Source: Streptomyces sp. SID13726 (lineage in GTDB: Bacteria > Actinomycetota > Actinomycetes > Streptomycetales > Streptomycetaceae). From it: DNA of 64,000 nt. The notes under the pieces were generated by a model. The model did not search any database. It was not told the origin of the DNA and was given only the letters and a program-made list of their open reading frames with translations. Within the stretch, counting starts at the first letter, position 1. Each line of letters opens with the position of its first letter. The translations under genes and the position numbers were made by a program. Shown here piece after piece: positions 16,980-24,700 of the stretch. The stretch is from NCBI RefSeq assembly GCF_010548375.1, contig NZ_JAAGLY010000019.1, positions 1 to 64,000 on the forward strand. Direction: 5' to 3'.

Positions 16980-17115
16980 GGAACTGTAACGCAAAACTTA
17001 GGCGACATCTATACGTAACTTTCCGTGGCCGTCCAAGCCCTCAAGAGGCGCGCCACAGCCCCCGCTCAGCAAGGGTTCCCCTTAGGGAGACACTGCCTTA
17101 TCGTTACAGTTTCCT
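16980..17115. promoter_or_regulatory. Widely spaced inverted repeat in the divergent promoter region
   Basis: GGAACTGTAACG (16980-16991) and CGTTACAGTTTCC (17103-17115) are reverse complements apart from one extra base. Each faces one of the two divergent genes. They may be paired -10 regions (TACAGT on each strand) or a second operator pair. The stretch 16981-17030 is the most AT-rich part of this intergenic region. Confidence 0.45.
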
Positions 17116-17204
17116 GGAAGTTTCCCCAGGGGCATGCAAGAGTGAGCGCCAGATGGCCGGAGCTCCGGTTCGACCCAAGTACTCGGCAGGCAGAAGGAGT
17201 TGGC

Positions 17205-18254
17205 GTGGCAGCGCGGGTGACCATCGCACAGGTGGCCGAGGAGGCCGGCGTCTCCGCGATGACCGTGTCCAACGTGATGAACGGCAAGCCCGGCGCCTCG
17301 GAGGACACCCGTCGCCGGGTGCTGGAGGTCGCGGGCCGGCTCGGTTACCGGCCGAACATCTCCGCCCGCAACCTCAAGGCCGGCCGCACCGGGCTCATCG
17401 GCCTCATCGCCCTGGACCTCACCAGCCAGTACGGCCTGGAGATCCTGCGCGGAGTCGCCGACGAACTGGCCAGCGCCGAGCAGGAACTGCTGGTCAACGC
17501 CTCGTACCACGACGCGGTGCGGGAGAAGGACCGGATCGAGTTCCTCGGCCGCGGACTGGTCGACGGAGTCCTCATGATCGCCCCCGTCCTGGAGGACGAG
17601 ACGGTGAGACTGCTCCGCCGCCAGAAACTCCCCTGCGTGATCATCGACCCCCGGCGCCTGGACGTACCCCTCCCCCGCCTGACCGTCGACAACTACCACG
17701 GCATGCGCCAGGGCACCCAGCACCTGATCGACCTGGGCCACACCCGGATCGCCTACCTCCGCGGCGAGGAGGACCTGGAGAGCACCTCGGTCCGCTTCCA
17801 GGGCTTCGAGGACGCGATGCGGCTCGCCGGCCTCAAGGTCGACGAGCACATGGTCGCGTCCTGCGACTTCTCCTACGCCTGCGGATTCCGTACGGCCACC
17901 CGGCTCATCACCGAGCACGCCCCCACGGCGATCGTCGCGGGCGCCGACCTGATGGCACTCGGCGCGATCGACGCGGCCCGCGCACTGGGCCTGACCGTCC
18001 CCACCGACTTCTCGGTCGTCGGCTTCGACGACCTCCCCCAGGCCGCACAGAGCTTCCCGGGCCTGACGACGGTACGGCAGCCCCTGCACGACATGGGCCA
18101 GAAAGCGGCCCGCGCCCTGCTCTCCCTCATCGAGGGCCAGAAGCTGCTCATGGACCACATGGAGGTGAGCACGGAACTGGTCCTGCGCAACTCCACGGCC
18201 CCCGCGTCCGCGTCACCGAGCAGGGACGGCTCGATGTCCCACGGCCACCGCTGA
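17205..18254 (+). CDS. LacI-family transcriptional regulator of the carbohydrate cluster
   Basis: 349 residues from a GTG at 17205, set by AGAAGGAG 5 bases upstream. The N-terminal helix-turn-helix and hinge are classic LacI (VTIAQVAEEAGVSAMTVSNV, then RRVLEVAGRLGYRPN and SARNLKAGRTGLIGL). The remaining ~285 residues form a periplasmic-binding-protein-like sensor domain ending in the usual TTVRQPLHDMGQKAARALLSL segment. It most likely represses the divergent importer, GH43-like and beta-helix genes until a sugar binds. Its own promoter shares the operator region, so it may autoregulate. Confidence 0.93.
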   Translation: MAARVTIAQVAEEAGVSAMTVSNVMNGKPGASEDTRRRVLEVAGRLGYRPNISARNLKAGRTGLIGLIALDLTSQYGLEILRGVADELASAEQELLVNASYHDAVREKDRIEFLGRGLVDGVLMIAPVLEDETVRLLRRQKLPCVIIDPRRLDVPLPRLTVDNYHGMRQGTQHLIDLGHTRIAYLRGEEDLESTSVRFQGFEDAMRLAGLKVDEHMVASCDFSYACGFRTATRLITEHAPTAIVAGADLMALGAIDAARALGLTVPTDFSVVGFDDLPQAAQSFPGLTTVRQPLHDMGQKAARALLSLIEGQKLLMDHMEVSTELVLRNSTAPASASPSRDGSMSHGHR

Positions 18255-18565
18255 GCCGACCCGACCGCCATGCCCCGGAGGCCCGCCGGACGGCCGGGGG
18301 GGGGCGAGCGTGACACCTCCCCCGAAGACACCGAGAGCCGTGCCCGCCCGAGACGCGTGTCCTGGTCCATCGGGGTCCTGTCCAGGACGCTCTGATCCGA
18401 CGCCTGCCGCAGGGTGACGCAGTCACCCCTGTCGTCGCCGGCAGCGCCGGGCCCCTCGGACGTGTCGCCGCCCTCTTCGACCGGGGCGGTGAGGGGCCGG
18501 CCGGGGCACCAGCCGGTCTTCGACTGGAGTCGACGCGCCGGCTCGCGTACGGGATTCGGCCCGGC
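18255..18565. other. Intergenic region without a recognisable gene
   Basis: This 311-base gap lies between the convergent LacI gene and the DUF1772 gene. It contains a run of nine G (from ~18296) next to a weak GGCCCGCCGG-type dyad that could act as a terminator. I see no convincing coding sequence, RNA gene or repeat. Confidence 0.5.
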
Positions 18566-19015
18566 TCAGGCCAGGGCGGCGACCAGCAGGACGAAGGCGC
18601 CGCCGATGACGGCGAGCCGGACGTGGTGGAGGCGCCCCCAGCGGTCCAGTTGCCGCTTCCAGTCGGCGGGCCGGTTCTCGGGGGTCCACGTCTTGTTCCG
18701 GTCGTTGATCGGGACGAGCAGCAGGACCGACATGAGGACGCTGACGATCAGCAGCGCGCCGGAGGTGACCACGAGACCGGTGCCGTCGTCGCCGGACCAC
18801 CCGGCGGCGGCCCATACGCCGACGAGGACGAGCGAGCCGATGTACCAGACCGGCATCACGGCACCGAGCATCCGGCCCCCGTGGGCGTGACCGAGCTGTC
18901 CGCTGTCCTCGGGCAGCGCGTCGAGGATCCGGTTCATGACGAAGGCGACGGAGAACTCCACCCCCACCATCAACCCGACGACCACGGTGGTGACGACCTC
19001 AAGCACGTCGAGCAT
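18566..19015 (-). CDS. DUF1772 family membrane protein
   Basis: 149 residues. The ATG at 19015 follows GGAGGGG. Four hydrophobic segments are predicted (about 5-25, 48-68, 80-100 and 130-148). The conserved stretch PINDRNKTWTPENRPADW, then KRQLDRWGRLHHVR, is the hallmark of the DUF1772 (anthrone oxygenase-like) family. Members are small integral membrane proteins, some linked to polyketide anthrone oxidation, but most have no known role. It is divergent from a TetR regulator and shares three operator-like palindromes with it, so that regulator very likely represses it. Confidence 0.85.
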   Translation of the reverse strand: MLDVLEVVTTVVVGLMVGVEFSVAFVMNRILDALPEDSGQLGHAHGGRMLGAVMPVWYIGSLVLVGVWAAAGWSGDDGTGLVVTSGALLIVSVLMSVLLLVPINDRNKTWTPENRPADWKRQLDRWGRLHHVRLAVIGGAFVLLVAALA

Positions 19016-19032
19016 GACGACCCCTCCGGTAT

Positions 19033-19096
19033 CTAGCATTGCTAGCTTTAGAGTCAACGCTAGCAATGCCATCGCTCGATTGTCTAGCACTGCTAG
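19033..19096. promoter_or_regulatory. Three TetR operator-like palindromes
   Basis: CTAGCATTGCTAG (19033-19045) and CTAGCACTGCTAG (19084-19096) are perfect 13-bp dyads differing only at the centre. CTAGCAATGCCAT (19060-19072) is a weaker third copy in between. They fill the 90-base gap between the DUF1772 gene and the TetR gene. Confidence 0.85.
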
Positions 19097-19105
19097 CATC
19101 AAGGC

Positions 19106-19684
19106 ATGTCGGTACAGGAACGCAAGGAACGCGAGCGGGCGAGCCGCGAGCGCCTCATCGTGGCGACGGCCCGCGAACTCGCCGAGCAGCAGGGCTGGGA
19201 CGCGGTCACCACCCGCCGGCTCGCCGAGCGCATCGAGTACAGCCAGCCCGTGCTCTACAGCCACTTCCGCGGCAAACGCGAGATCATCGGCGCCGTGGCC
19301 CTCCAGGGCGCGACCGAGATGGCCGCGGCGGTACGTGCCGCGACGGCGACCGCGGACAGCCCGCACGCCCGGGTCACCGCGCTCGCCCACGCCTACCTCG
19401 ACTTCGCCGCACACAACCCGGCGGTCTACGACGCCCTCTTCCAGCTCGACGGCGGCCTGCCCTACGCGCGGGAGGACACCCCGGAACCCCTGAAGGACGC
19501 CTTCGCCGCCCTGCTGGAAACCCTGACCGAGGCCGCCGGGCCCAGCGTCCACCCGGGCCTCTTCACCGAGACGTTCTGGGCCGCCCTGCACGGCCTGGCA
19601 ACCCTGACCCGAGCGGGACGACTCCCTCCGGAGGACGCCGAGCAGCGGGTGGAGCTACTGGTGAACCGACTCGCCGCGCCCTGA
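19106..19684 (+). CDS. TetR-family transcriptional repressor
   Basis: 192 residues. The N-terminal ~60 residues carry a TetR helix-turn-helix (ATARELAEQQGWDAVTTRRL, then AERIEYSQPVLYSHFRGKRE). The C-terminal ligand-binding part (~70-190) is helical and ends in a segment typical of the TetR_C_13/WHG group (FTETFWAALHGLATLTRAGR). The last palindrome ends 9 bases before the ATG, so the protein most likely blocks its own transcription and that of the divergent DUF1772 membrane protein. The ligand is unknown. Confidence 0.92.
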   Translation: MSVQERKERERASRERLIVATARELAEQQGWDAVTTRRLAERIEYSQPVLYSHFRGKREIIGAVALQGATEMAAAVRAATATADSPHARVTALAHAYLDFAAHNPAVYDALFQLDGGLPYAREDTPEPLKDAFAALLETLTEAAGPSVHPGLFTETFWAALHGLATLTRAGRLPPEDAEQRVELLVNRLAAP

Positions 19685-19847
19685 CACGCCACCCCGGCAA
19701 CCCCCGGACACCGAACGGCACCTGACACCCCGTCCGCCCGGATGGGGACGCCGAACGACATCGCGGTCAATGACGTGTACGCAGGTGAGGGTCGGTTGGG
19801 CCCGGACTGAGGGCCTTGTCCCACCGAGAGCCGGCCGGGATCATGCC

Positions 19848-20127
19848 CGTGTGCGCCGCCAAGAGAAACTCCACGAACTACTCGCACTCGCCGGACTCAC
19901 GGTCGTCGAGGATGTGCACCCGGGCAGCCCGGTCCCGCCGGAGGTCGGCTGGCGGGATCGCACGGGGGATCGCGGCGCCGGACGGCGTGGCCCTCAAGGC
20001 GCTCGACGCCGCGTGGTGGCGCCGCCTTTGCGATGTCGACGGCGAGTTCCTGGCGGCCGTCCTCCGGCACCGGATCGGCGGCAACGACTCCTGGTGGACC
20101 CGCTGCCGGCAGTCAGTCCAGCCGTAG
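19848..20127 (+). pseudogene. Probable frameshifted remnant of an unidentified gene
   Basis: One frame reads VRRQEKLHELLALAGLTVVE and DVHPGSPVPPEVGWRDR up to ~19957. A second frame continues with IAAPDGVALKALDAAWW and RRLCDVDGEFLAAVLRHR up to a stop at 20127. Both parts look coding, and they join with a single shift near 19955-19975. No start with a ribosome site is visible and no family is recognised. I read it as a decayed gene; a very short live gene in the second frame is possible. Confidence 0.35.
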
Positions 20128-20345
20128 CAGAGCGGGCGTCGAGCACAGAGAAGTGCCCCGGCTCGTGGTACGACACGGCTCGGGATCCCACACGCGCGAC
20201 ACATCCACGCCGTCCCGGCCCCTGCGTGGCCCCTGGATCCCGGTTTCGATCCCGAGCGCAGCCGGCCCTCCGGCCGACAGCAATCTCGACCACCTGCTCC
20301 GGCAGCAGATTCAGTCCGTTGAAGCAGAGTTGACGATCCAGCACC
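20128..20345. other. Non-coding stretch beside a tRNA 3' end
   Basis: No intact gene is seen. On the minus strand LDRQLCFNGLNLLPEQVVEI (from ~20344) looks weakly coding but soon degenerates. Together with the preceding remnant it gives ~700 bases of decayed sequence on the 3' side of a tRNA gene. Confidence 0.35.
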
Positions 20346-20346
20346 C

Positions 20347-20380
20347 AAAAAAAGAACGTTTCCGCAGGTCACAGCCCTGC
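20347..20380 (-). terminator. Weak terminator of the tRNA(CAU) gene
   Basis: On the minus strand a 5-bp stem (GCAGG/CCTGC, loop 7) is followed 10 bases later by a run of seven T. It lies directly downstream of the tRNA. Confidence 0.4.
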
Positions 20381-20385
20381 ACAGG

Positions 20386-20459
20386 TGGGGCGGGTGGGAC
20401 TCGAACCCACGGCCGACGGATTATGAGTCCGCTGCTCTAACCGGCTGAGCTACCGCCCC
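20386..20459 (-). tRNA. tRNA with CAU anticodon (elongator Met or Ile2)
   Basis: A complete cloverleaf on the minus strand. The acceptor GGGGCGG pairs with CCGCCCC, discriminator A. The D-arm holds AGCTCAGCCGGTTAGAGC, the anticodon loop is CTCATAA with anticodon CAT, and the T-arm contains GGTTCGAGTCC. CCA is not encoded. Anticodon CAT without initiator features fits either elongator tRNA-Met or the lysidine-modified tRNA-Ile2. Sequence alone does not settle it for me. Confidence 0.92.
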
Positions 20460-20593
20460 ATAGCGGCGTGTCGCGTACATGTGTGCGCGCCGTCTGCCGC
20501 AGCATAGCCGCTCATACGATCTCCTGCTTCGCAGGGGCGACTTCGCATGCCCTTGAGGACTCCGCCGTGACCTGCACGGTTCCTCCGCACATG

Positions 20594-20616
20594 AAAAAGG
20601 ACCCCTACGGGGTCCT
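20594..20616 (-). terminator. Rho-independent terminator of the tRNA-Asn genes
   Basis: On the minus strand an 8-bp perfect stem (AGGACCCC/GGGGTCCT, loop GTA) is followed directly by a T-run. It is one of the few classic intrinsic terminators in this GC-rich window and lies 11 bases past the second tRNA-Asn. Confidence 0.9.
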
Positions 20617-20626
20617 CTTCCTTCTG

Positions 20627-20699
20627 CTCTCCCGACTGGACTCGAACCAGTAACCTGCCGGTTAACAGCCGGCTGCTCTGCCAATTGAGCTACGGAAGA
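20627..20699 (-). tRNA. tRNA-Asn (GTT), second of a tandem pair
   Basis: A 73-base cloverleaf on the minus strand. The acceptor TCTTCCG pairs with CGGGAGA, discriminator G. The anticodon is GTT in the loop CTGTTAA, and the T-loop is GGTTCGAGTCC. CCA is not encoded. It differs from the neighbouring tRNA-Asn only at the base pair 3:70 (T-A here, C-G there), a compensatory change. Confidence 0.95.
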
Positions 20700-20705
20700 T
20701 CGAAG

Positions 20706-20778
20706 CTCCCCCGACTGGACTCGAACCAGTAACCTGCCGGTTAACAGCCGGCTGCTCTGCCAATTGAGCTACGGAGGA
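20706..20778 (-). tRNA. tRNA-Asn (GTT), first of a tandem pair
   Basis: A 73-base cloverleaf. The acceptor TCCTCCG pairs with CGGGGGA, discriminator G, anticodon GTT. It is separated by only 6 bases from the second copy, so the two are processed from one transcript that ends at the terminator at 20594-20616. The bodies of the two tRNAs are otherwise identical. Confidence 0.95.
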
Positions 20779-20937
20779 TCGCCTCGTTGCATCGAACGTA
20801 CCTCCCTGGGTATTCGCCAGGGGGCGGGCGCTCGCTGCGACACATACATTAGCGCAAGCAGGGGGGTGCTCCGCCAATCGGTTCCCCCGGCACCGACGTC
20901 GCACCGGAGACCTACGCAAGGGAGAAGGGTGGCCACC

Positions 20938-21243
20938 ATGCGCTACAAGCTCACGTTCGTGGTCGGACTGACTCTGGGTTACGTGCTGGGCACCCGTGCC
21001 GGGCGCGAGCGCTACGAGCAGTTGAAGAAGTCCGCCCGCCAGGTGGCCCAGAACCCCGCCGTCCGCAACACCGCCGAGTCCGCCGCCCAGCAGGGCCGCC
21101 AGTTCGCCGGCAAGGCGTACCACGCGGTCAGCGACAAGGTCGGGGACCGGGTCCCGGAGTCGGTCACCCAGCGGGTCCGCCACCTGCGCGAGCGCAACAC
21201 CAACGGCGCCGCCGAGGACGACTGGGGCACCAGCAACACCTGA
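20938..21243 (+). CDS. YtxH-like small membrane-associated protein
   Basis: 101 residues. The ATG at 20938 has GGGAGAAGGG 9 bases upstream. An N-terminal hydrophobic helix (LTFVVGLTLGYVLGTRAG, ~5-22) with a GYVLGTRAGRERYEQL motif matches YtxH-domain proteins. The rest is a hydrophilic, helical Ala/Gln/Arg-rich tail ending in an acidic segment. Family members are membrane-anchored and often linked to general stress in Firmicutes; the role in actinobacteria is unknown. It stands alone between the tRNA cluster and a sugar kinase gene. Confidence 0.8.
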   Translation: MRYKLTFVVGLTLGYVLGTRAGRERYEQLKKSARQVAQNPAVRNTAESAAQQGRQFAGKAYHAVSDKVGDRVPESVTQRVRHLRERNTNGAAEDDWGTSNT

Positions 21244-21336
21244 AATCGGCGGGGTCCCGCCCGTCTGAGGTGCGCGCCCGGCCCCGGACGGCCCGCACCC
21301 GCCCACCGCCGCGCGCCCCCCGCGACGCTACGCCCA

Positions 21337-21342
21337 TAGAAT
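21337..21342 (+). promoter_or_regulatory. Candidate -10 box of a leaderless sugar kinase mRNA
   Basis: TAGAAT ends 7 bases before the ATG of the FGGY kinase, and no ribosome binding site is present between them. This spacing would start transcription at or next to the start codon, as in leaderless actinobacterial mRNAs. Confidence 0.5.
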
Positions 21343-21349
21343 TTCCGCC

Positions 21350-22801
21350 ATGGGGATAGTCGCCGGGTTGGACAGCTCACCCGATTTCACTCGCATCGTC
21401 GTCTGCGACGCGGACACCGGTGCCGTGCTCAAACAGGGGTACGCCCCGCACCCGGTCGAGGTCGCCGAAGGCAGCGGCCGTCCTTCCGACGTCGACCCCC
21501 AGGCCTGGCTCCTCTCCCTCGGTGAAGCCGCCGGCGGCGGTCTCCTCGAAGGGGTGCAGGCCATCGGCGTGTCGTCCCAGCAGAACGCCGTCGTGCCGCT
21601 GGACGCCCAGGGCAACACCGTCCGCCCCGCCATGGTCGGCGGCGACAAGCGCGCCCAGGTCGCCGCGGCCGACCTCGTCGACGCGCTCGGCGGGCGCGAG
21701 GCGTGGGCCCAGGCGGTGGGGTGTGTGCCGCAGGCCGCGCAGCCCGTCACCAAGCTGCGCTGGCTGAACAAGACCGAGCCCGACGCCGCCCTGCGCACCG
21801 CCGTGCTGATGCAGGCCCACGACTGGCTGGTGTGGCAGCTGCTCGGCCGGCCGGTCCGCCGGACCACCGACCGCGGCGGCGCCTCCGGCACCGGCTACTG
21901 GTCGGCCGCCACCGGCGCCTACCGCTCCGACCTCGTCGAGCTGGCCCTCGGCCACCAGGCGATGCTCCCCGAGGTGATCGGCCCCGCGGACGCGGCCGGT
22001 ACGACCCCGGAGGGGCTGCTGATCTCCGCCGGGACCGGCGAGACCATGGCCGCCGCCTTCGGGCTCGGCATCGGCCTCGGGGACGCCGTGGTGTCGCTGG
22101 GCGCGTCCGGGTCCGTGATGGCCGTCCACCCCGAGGCGCTCGTCGACAGCACGGGGATGATCACCTCCCTGGCCGACGCGACCGGCATGCACCTGCCCGT
22201 CGTCACCACCCTGAACGCCGTACGCACCCTGCGCGGCGCCTCCGAGATGCTCGGCCTGAGTGATCTGGAGAGCCTGTCCGAACTCGCGATGAAGTCGACG
22301 CCGGGCTCCCACGGCCTCGTACTGCTCCCCTATCTGGAAGGTGAGCGGACGCCGAACCTGCCGCACACGGCCGGGACGCTGAGCGGGCTGCGGCGGGAGT
22401 CGATGCGGCCCGAGCATCTGGCGCGGGCGGCGTTCGAGGGCATGCTGTGCGGGCTCGCGGACGCGCTCGACGTGCTGCGCGGCCGGGGGGTCGAGGTGCG
22501 GCGGGTCTTCCTGCTGGGGGCCGCCGCCGAGCTGTCCGCCGTACAGGCCGCCGCGCCCGCGCTGTTCGGCGCGCAGGTCGTGGTGCCGCAGCCGGCCGAC
22601 TACGCGGCGATCGGCGCCGCCCGGCAGGCGGCCTGGGCGCTCGGGGTGTCGCAGGGCACCCTGGACCCGCGGACCCCGCCGATGTGGCAGGGCCCTGCCG
22701 CGCAGGTGCTGGAACCGGGCGACGAGCTGGCGGTCGGGCAGGCGGTGCGGCAGCAGTACGTGTCGGTGCGCGAGCAGATGTACCCGGGGGCGTTCCGGTA
22801 A
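21350..22801 (+). CDS. xylB: FGGY-family carbohydrate kinase, xylulokinase-like
   Basis: 483 residues, normal for FGGY kinases. The N-terminal domain opens with IVAGLDSSPDFTRIVVCDAD, a variant of the family phosphate loop, and has VQAIGVSSQQNAVVPLD. The C-terminal domain carries the ATP-binding GDAVVSLGASGSVMAV and the GLVLLPYLEGERTPNLP segment typical of xylulokinases. It would phosphorylate D-xylulose or a related pentulose in the cytoplasm. No xylose isomerase is adjacent, so the sugar is inferred from similarity. The ATG has no upstream ribosome site. Confidence 0.82.
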   Translation: MGIVAGLDSSPDFTRIVVCDADTGAVLKQGYAPHPVEVAEGSGRPSDVDPQAWLLSLGEAAGGGLLEGVQAIGVSSQQNAVVPLDAQGNTVRPAMVGGDKRAQVAAADLVDALGGREAWAQAVGCVPQAAQPVTKLRWLNKTEPDAALRTAVLMQAHDWLVWQLLGRPVRRTTDRGGASGTGYWSAATGAYRSDLVELALGHQAMLPEVIGPADAAGTTPEGLLISAGTGETMAAAFGLGIGLGDAVVSLGASGSVMAVHPEALVDSTGMITSLADATGMHLPVVTTLNAVRTLRGASEMLGLSDLESLSELAMKSTPGSHGLVLLPYLEGERTPNLPHTAGTLSGLRRESMRPEHLARAAFEGMLCGLADALDVLRGRGVEVRRVFLLGAAAELSAVQAAAPALFGAQVVVPQPADYAAIGAARQAAWALGVSQGTLDPRTPPMWQGPAAQVLEPGDELAVGQAVRQQYVSVREQMYPGAFR

Positions 22802-22966
22802 ACCCCGGAAGGTAAGACTCCGGTAGGAGTCGGCCTCCGAGAGAACCCGTAAGGCCGTACGAAGCACTGCTGTCGGCTTAATCGGTTGAGGTAACACGGG
22901 TGGAGTGTTCGACGATAGGGGCCAGGGGCAACCAACCGCCCCGTCGCCGACTCCGAGAGACGTAGC

Positions 22967-24700
22967 GTGCTCATACGACTTCTGCGGACCTATCTCAGGC
23001 CCTGCAAGAAACCCATCGCCCTTCTGGTGCTGCTCCAGTTCCTCCAGACCTGCGCCACCCTCTACCTGCCCACGCTCAACGCCGACATCATCGACAACGG
23101 CGTCGTCAACGGGGACACCGGCTACATCCTCGGCTACGGCGCCGTGATGATCGGTATCTCGCTGGCGCAGGTGGTGTGCAACATCGGGGCGGTGTTCTAC
23201 GGCGCCCGGACCGCGTCGGCGCTCGGCCGGGACCTGCGGGCGGCGGTCTTCGACCGGGTGCAGTCGTTCTCGGCGCGCGAGATCGGCCAGTTCGGCGCGC
23301 CCACGCTGATCACCCGGACGACCAATGACGTCCAGCAGGTCCAGATGCTGGCCCTGATGACGTTCACCCTGCTGGTGTCGGCGCCCATCATGTGCGTGGG
23401 CGGCATCGTGCTGGCGCTCGGCCTGGACGTGCCGCTGTCCGGGGTGCTGGTGGCCGTGGTGCCGACGCTGGGCATCTGCGTGACGCTGATCGTGCGGCGG
23501 CTACGGCCGCTGTTCCGGTCCATGCAGGTGCGCCTGGACACCGTGAACCGGGTGCTGCGCGAGCAGATCTCCGGCAACCGGGTCATCCGGGCGTTCGTGC
23601 GGGACGAGTACGAGGAGGGCCGGTTCCGGAAGGCGAACGGCGACCTCACGGAGATCTCCCTCAAGACCGGCAACCTGCTCGCGCTGATGTTCCCCGTGGT
23701 CATGACGACGGTGAACCTGTCGTCGATCGCGGTGGTGTGGTTCGGCGCCCACCGGATCGACAGCGGCGGGATGCAGATCGGCGATCTGACCGCGTTCCTC
23801 GCCTATCTGATGCAGATCGTGATGTCCGTGATGATGGCCACCTTCATGTTCATGATGGTGCCGCGCGCGGAGGTGTGCGCCGAGCGCATCCAGGAGGTGC
23901 TGGAGACCTCCTCGTCCGTGGTGCCGCCGGTGGCGCCGGTGCTGGAGCTGCGCCGGCACGGGCATCTGGAGATCCGGGGCGCGGGCTTCCGCTATCCCGG
24001 GGCCGAGGAGCCGGTGCTCAGGTCGATCGACCTGGTGGCCAGGCCCGGCGAGGTGACCGCCGTGATCGGCTCGACCGGCAGCGGCAAGTCCACGCTGCTC
24101 GGGCTCGTCCCCCGGCTGTTCGACGCGACCGACGGCGAGGTGCTGGTCGACGGCACCGACGTGTCGACCATCGAGCCGAGGCTGCTGGCCAGGACCGTCG
24201 GGCTGGTGCCGCAGAAGCCGTACCTCTTCGCGGGGACCGTGGCGACCAATCTTCGGTACGGCAATCCCGACGCGACGGACGAGGAGCTGTGGCACGCGCT
24301 GGAGGTGGCGCAGGCCAAGGGGTTCGTCGAGGGTCTTGAGAACGGCCTCGACTCCCCCATCGCGCAGGGCGGCACCAATGTCTCCGGCGGTCAGCGCCAG
24401 CGGCTCGCCATCGCGCGCACGCTGGTGCAGCGGCCGGAGATCTACCTGTTCGACGACTCCTTCTCGGCCCTCGACTACGCGACCGACGCGGCCCTGCGCG
24501 CGGCGCTCGGCGAGGAGACCGCGGAGGCGACCGTCGTGATCGTCGCCCAGCGGGTGGCCACCATCCGGGACGCCGACCGGATCGTCGTCCTCGACGAGGG
24601 CCGGGTCGTCGGCACCGGTACCCACCGCGAGCTGATGGCGGACAACGAGACCTACCGGGAGATCGTGCTCTCCCAGCTCACGGAAGCGGAGGCTGCCTGA
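22967..24700 (+). CDS. ABC exporter half-transporter A (degenerate catalytic site)
   Basis: 577 residues: six transmembrane helices (~15-300) fused to an ABC ATPase domain (~335-577). Motifs are Walker A GSTGSGKST, signature VSGGQRQR and Walker B IYLFDDSFSALD. The base after Walker B is Asp instead of the catalytic Glu, so this half alone cannot form a fully active site. Its intact signature motif should complete the active site of its partner. The gene overlaps the next by one base (TGATG), which indicates coupled translation and a heterodimer. Such exporters move drugs, lipids or peptides; the substrate is unknown. Confidence 0.93.
   Translation: MLIRLLRTYLRPCKKPIALLVLLQFLQTCATLYLPTLNADIIDNGVVNGDTGYILGYGAVMIGISLAQVVCNIGAVFYGARTASALGRDLRAAVFDRVQSFSAREIGQFGAPTLITRTTNDVQQVQMLALMTFTLLVSAPIMCVGGIVLALGLDVPLSGVLVAVVPTLGICVTLIVRRLRPLFRSMQVRLDTVNRVLREQISGNRVIRAFVRDEYEEGRFRKANGDLTEISLKTGNLLALMFPVVMTTVNLSSIAVVWFGAHRIDSGGMQIGDLTAFLAYLMQIVMSVMMATFMFMMVPRAEVCAERIQEVLETSSSVVPPVAPVLELRRHGHLEIRGAGFRYPGAEEPVLRSIDLVARPGEVTAVIGSTGSGKSTLLGLVPRLFDATDGEVLVDGTDVSTIEPRLLARTVGLVPQKPYLFAGTVATNLRYGNPDATDEELWHALEVAQAKGFVEGLENGLDSPIAQGGTNVSGGQRQRLAIARTLVQRPEIYLFDDSFSALDYATDAALRAALGEETAEATVVIVAQRVATIRDADRIVVLDEGRVVGTGTHRELMADNETYREIVLSQLTEAEAA

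Noticed and set aside
17025..17204. Earlier start for the LacI regulator
   Set aside because: The extension crosses the promoter/operator region and the helix-turn-helix begins right after the GTG at 17205, which has AGAAGGAG upstream.
20386..20778. Integrative element in the tRNA cluster
   Set aside because: No integrase, excisionase or replication gene is found; only decayed sequence is seen.
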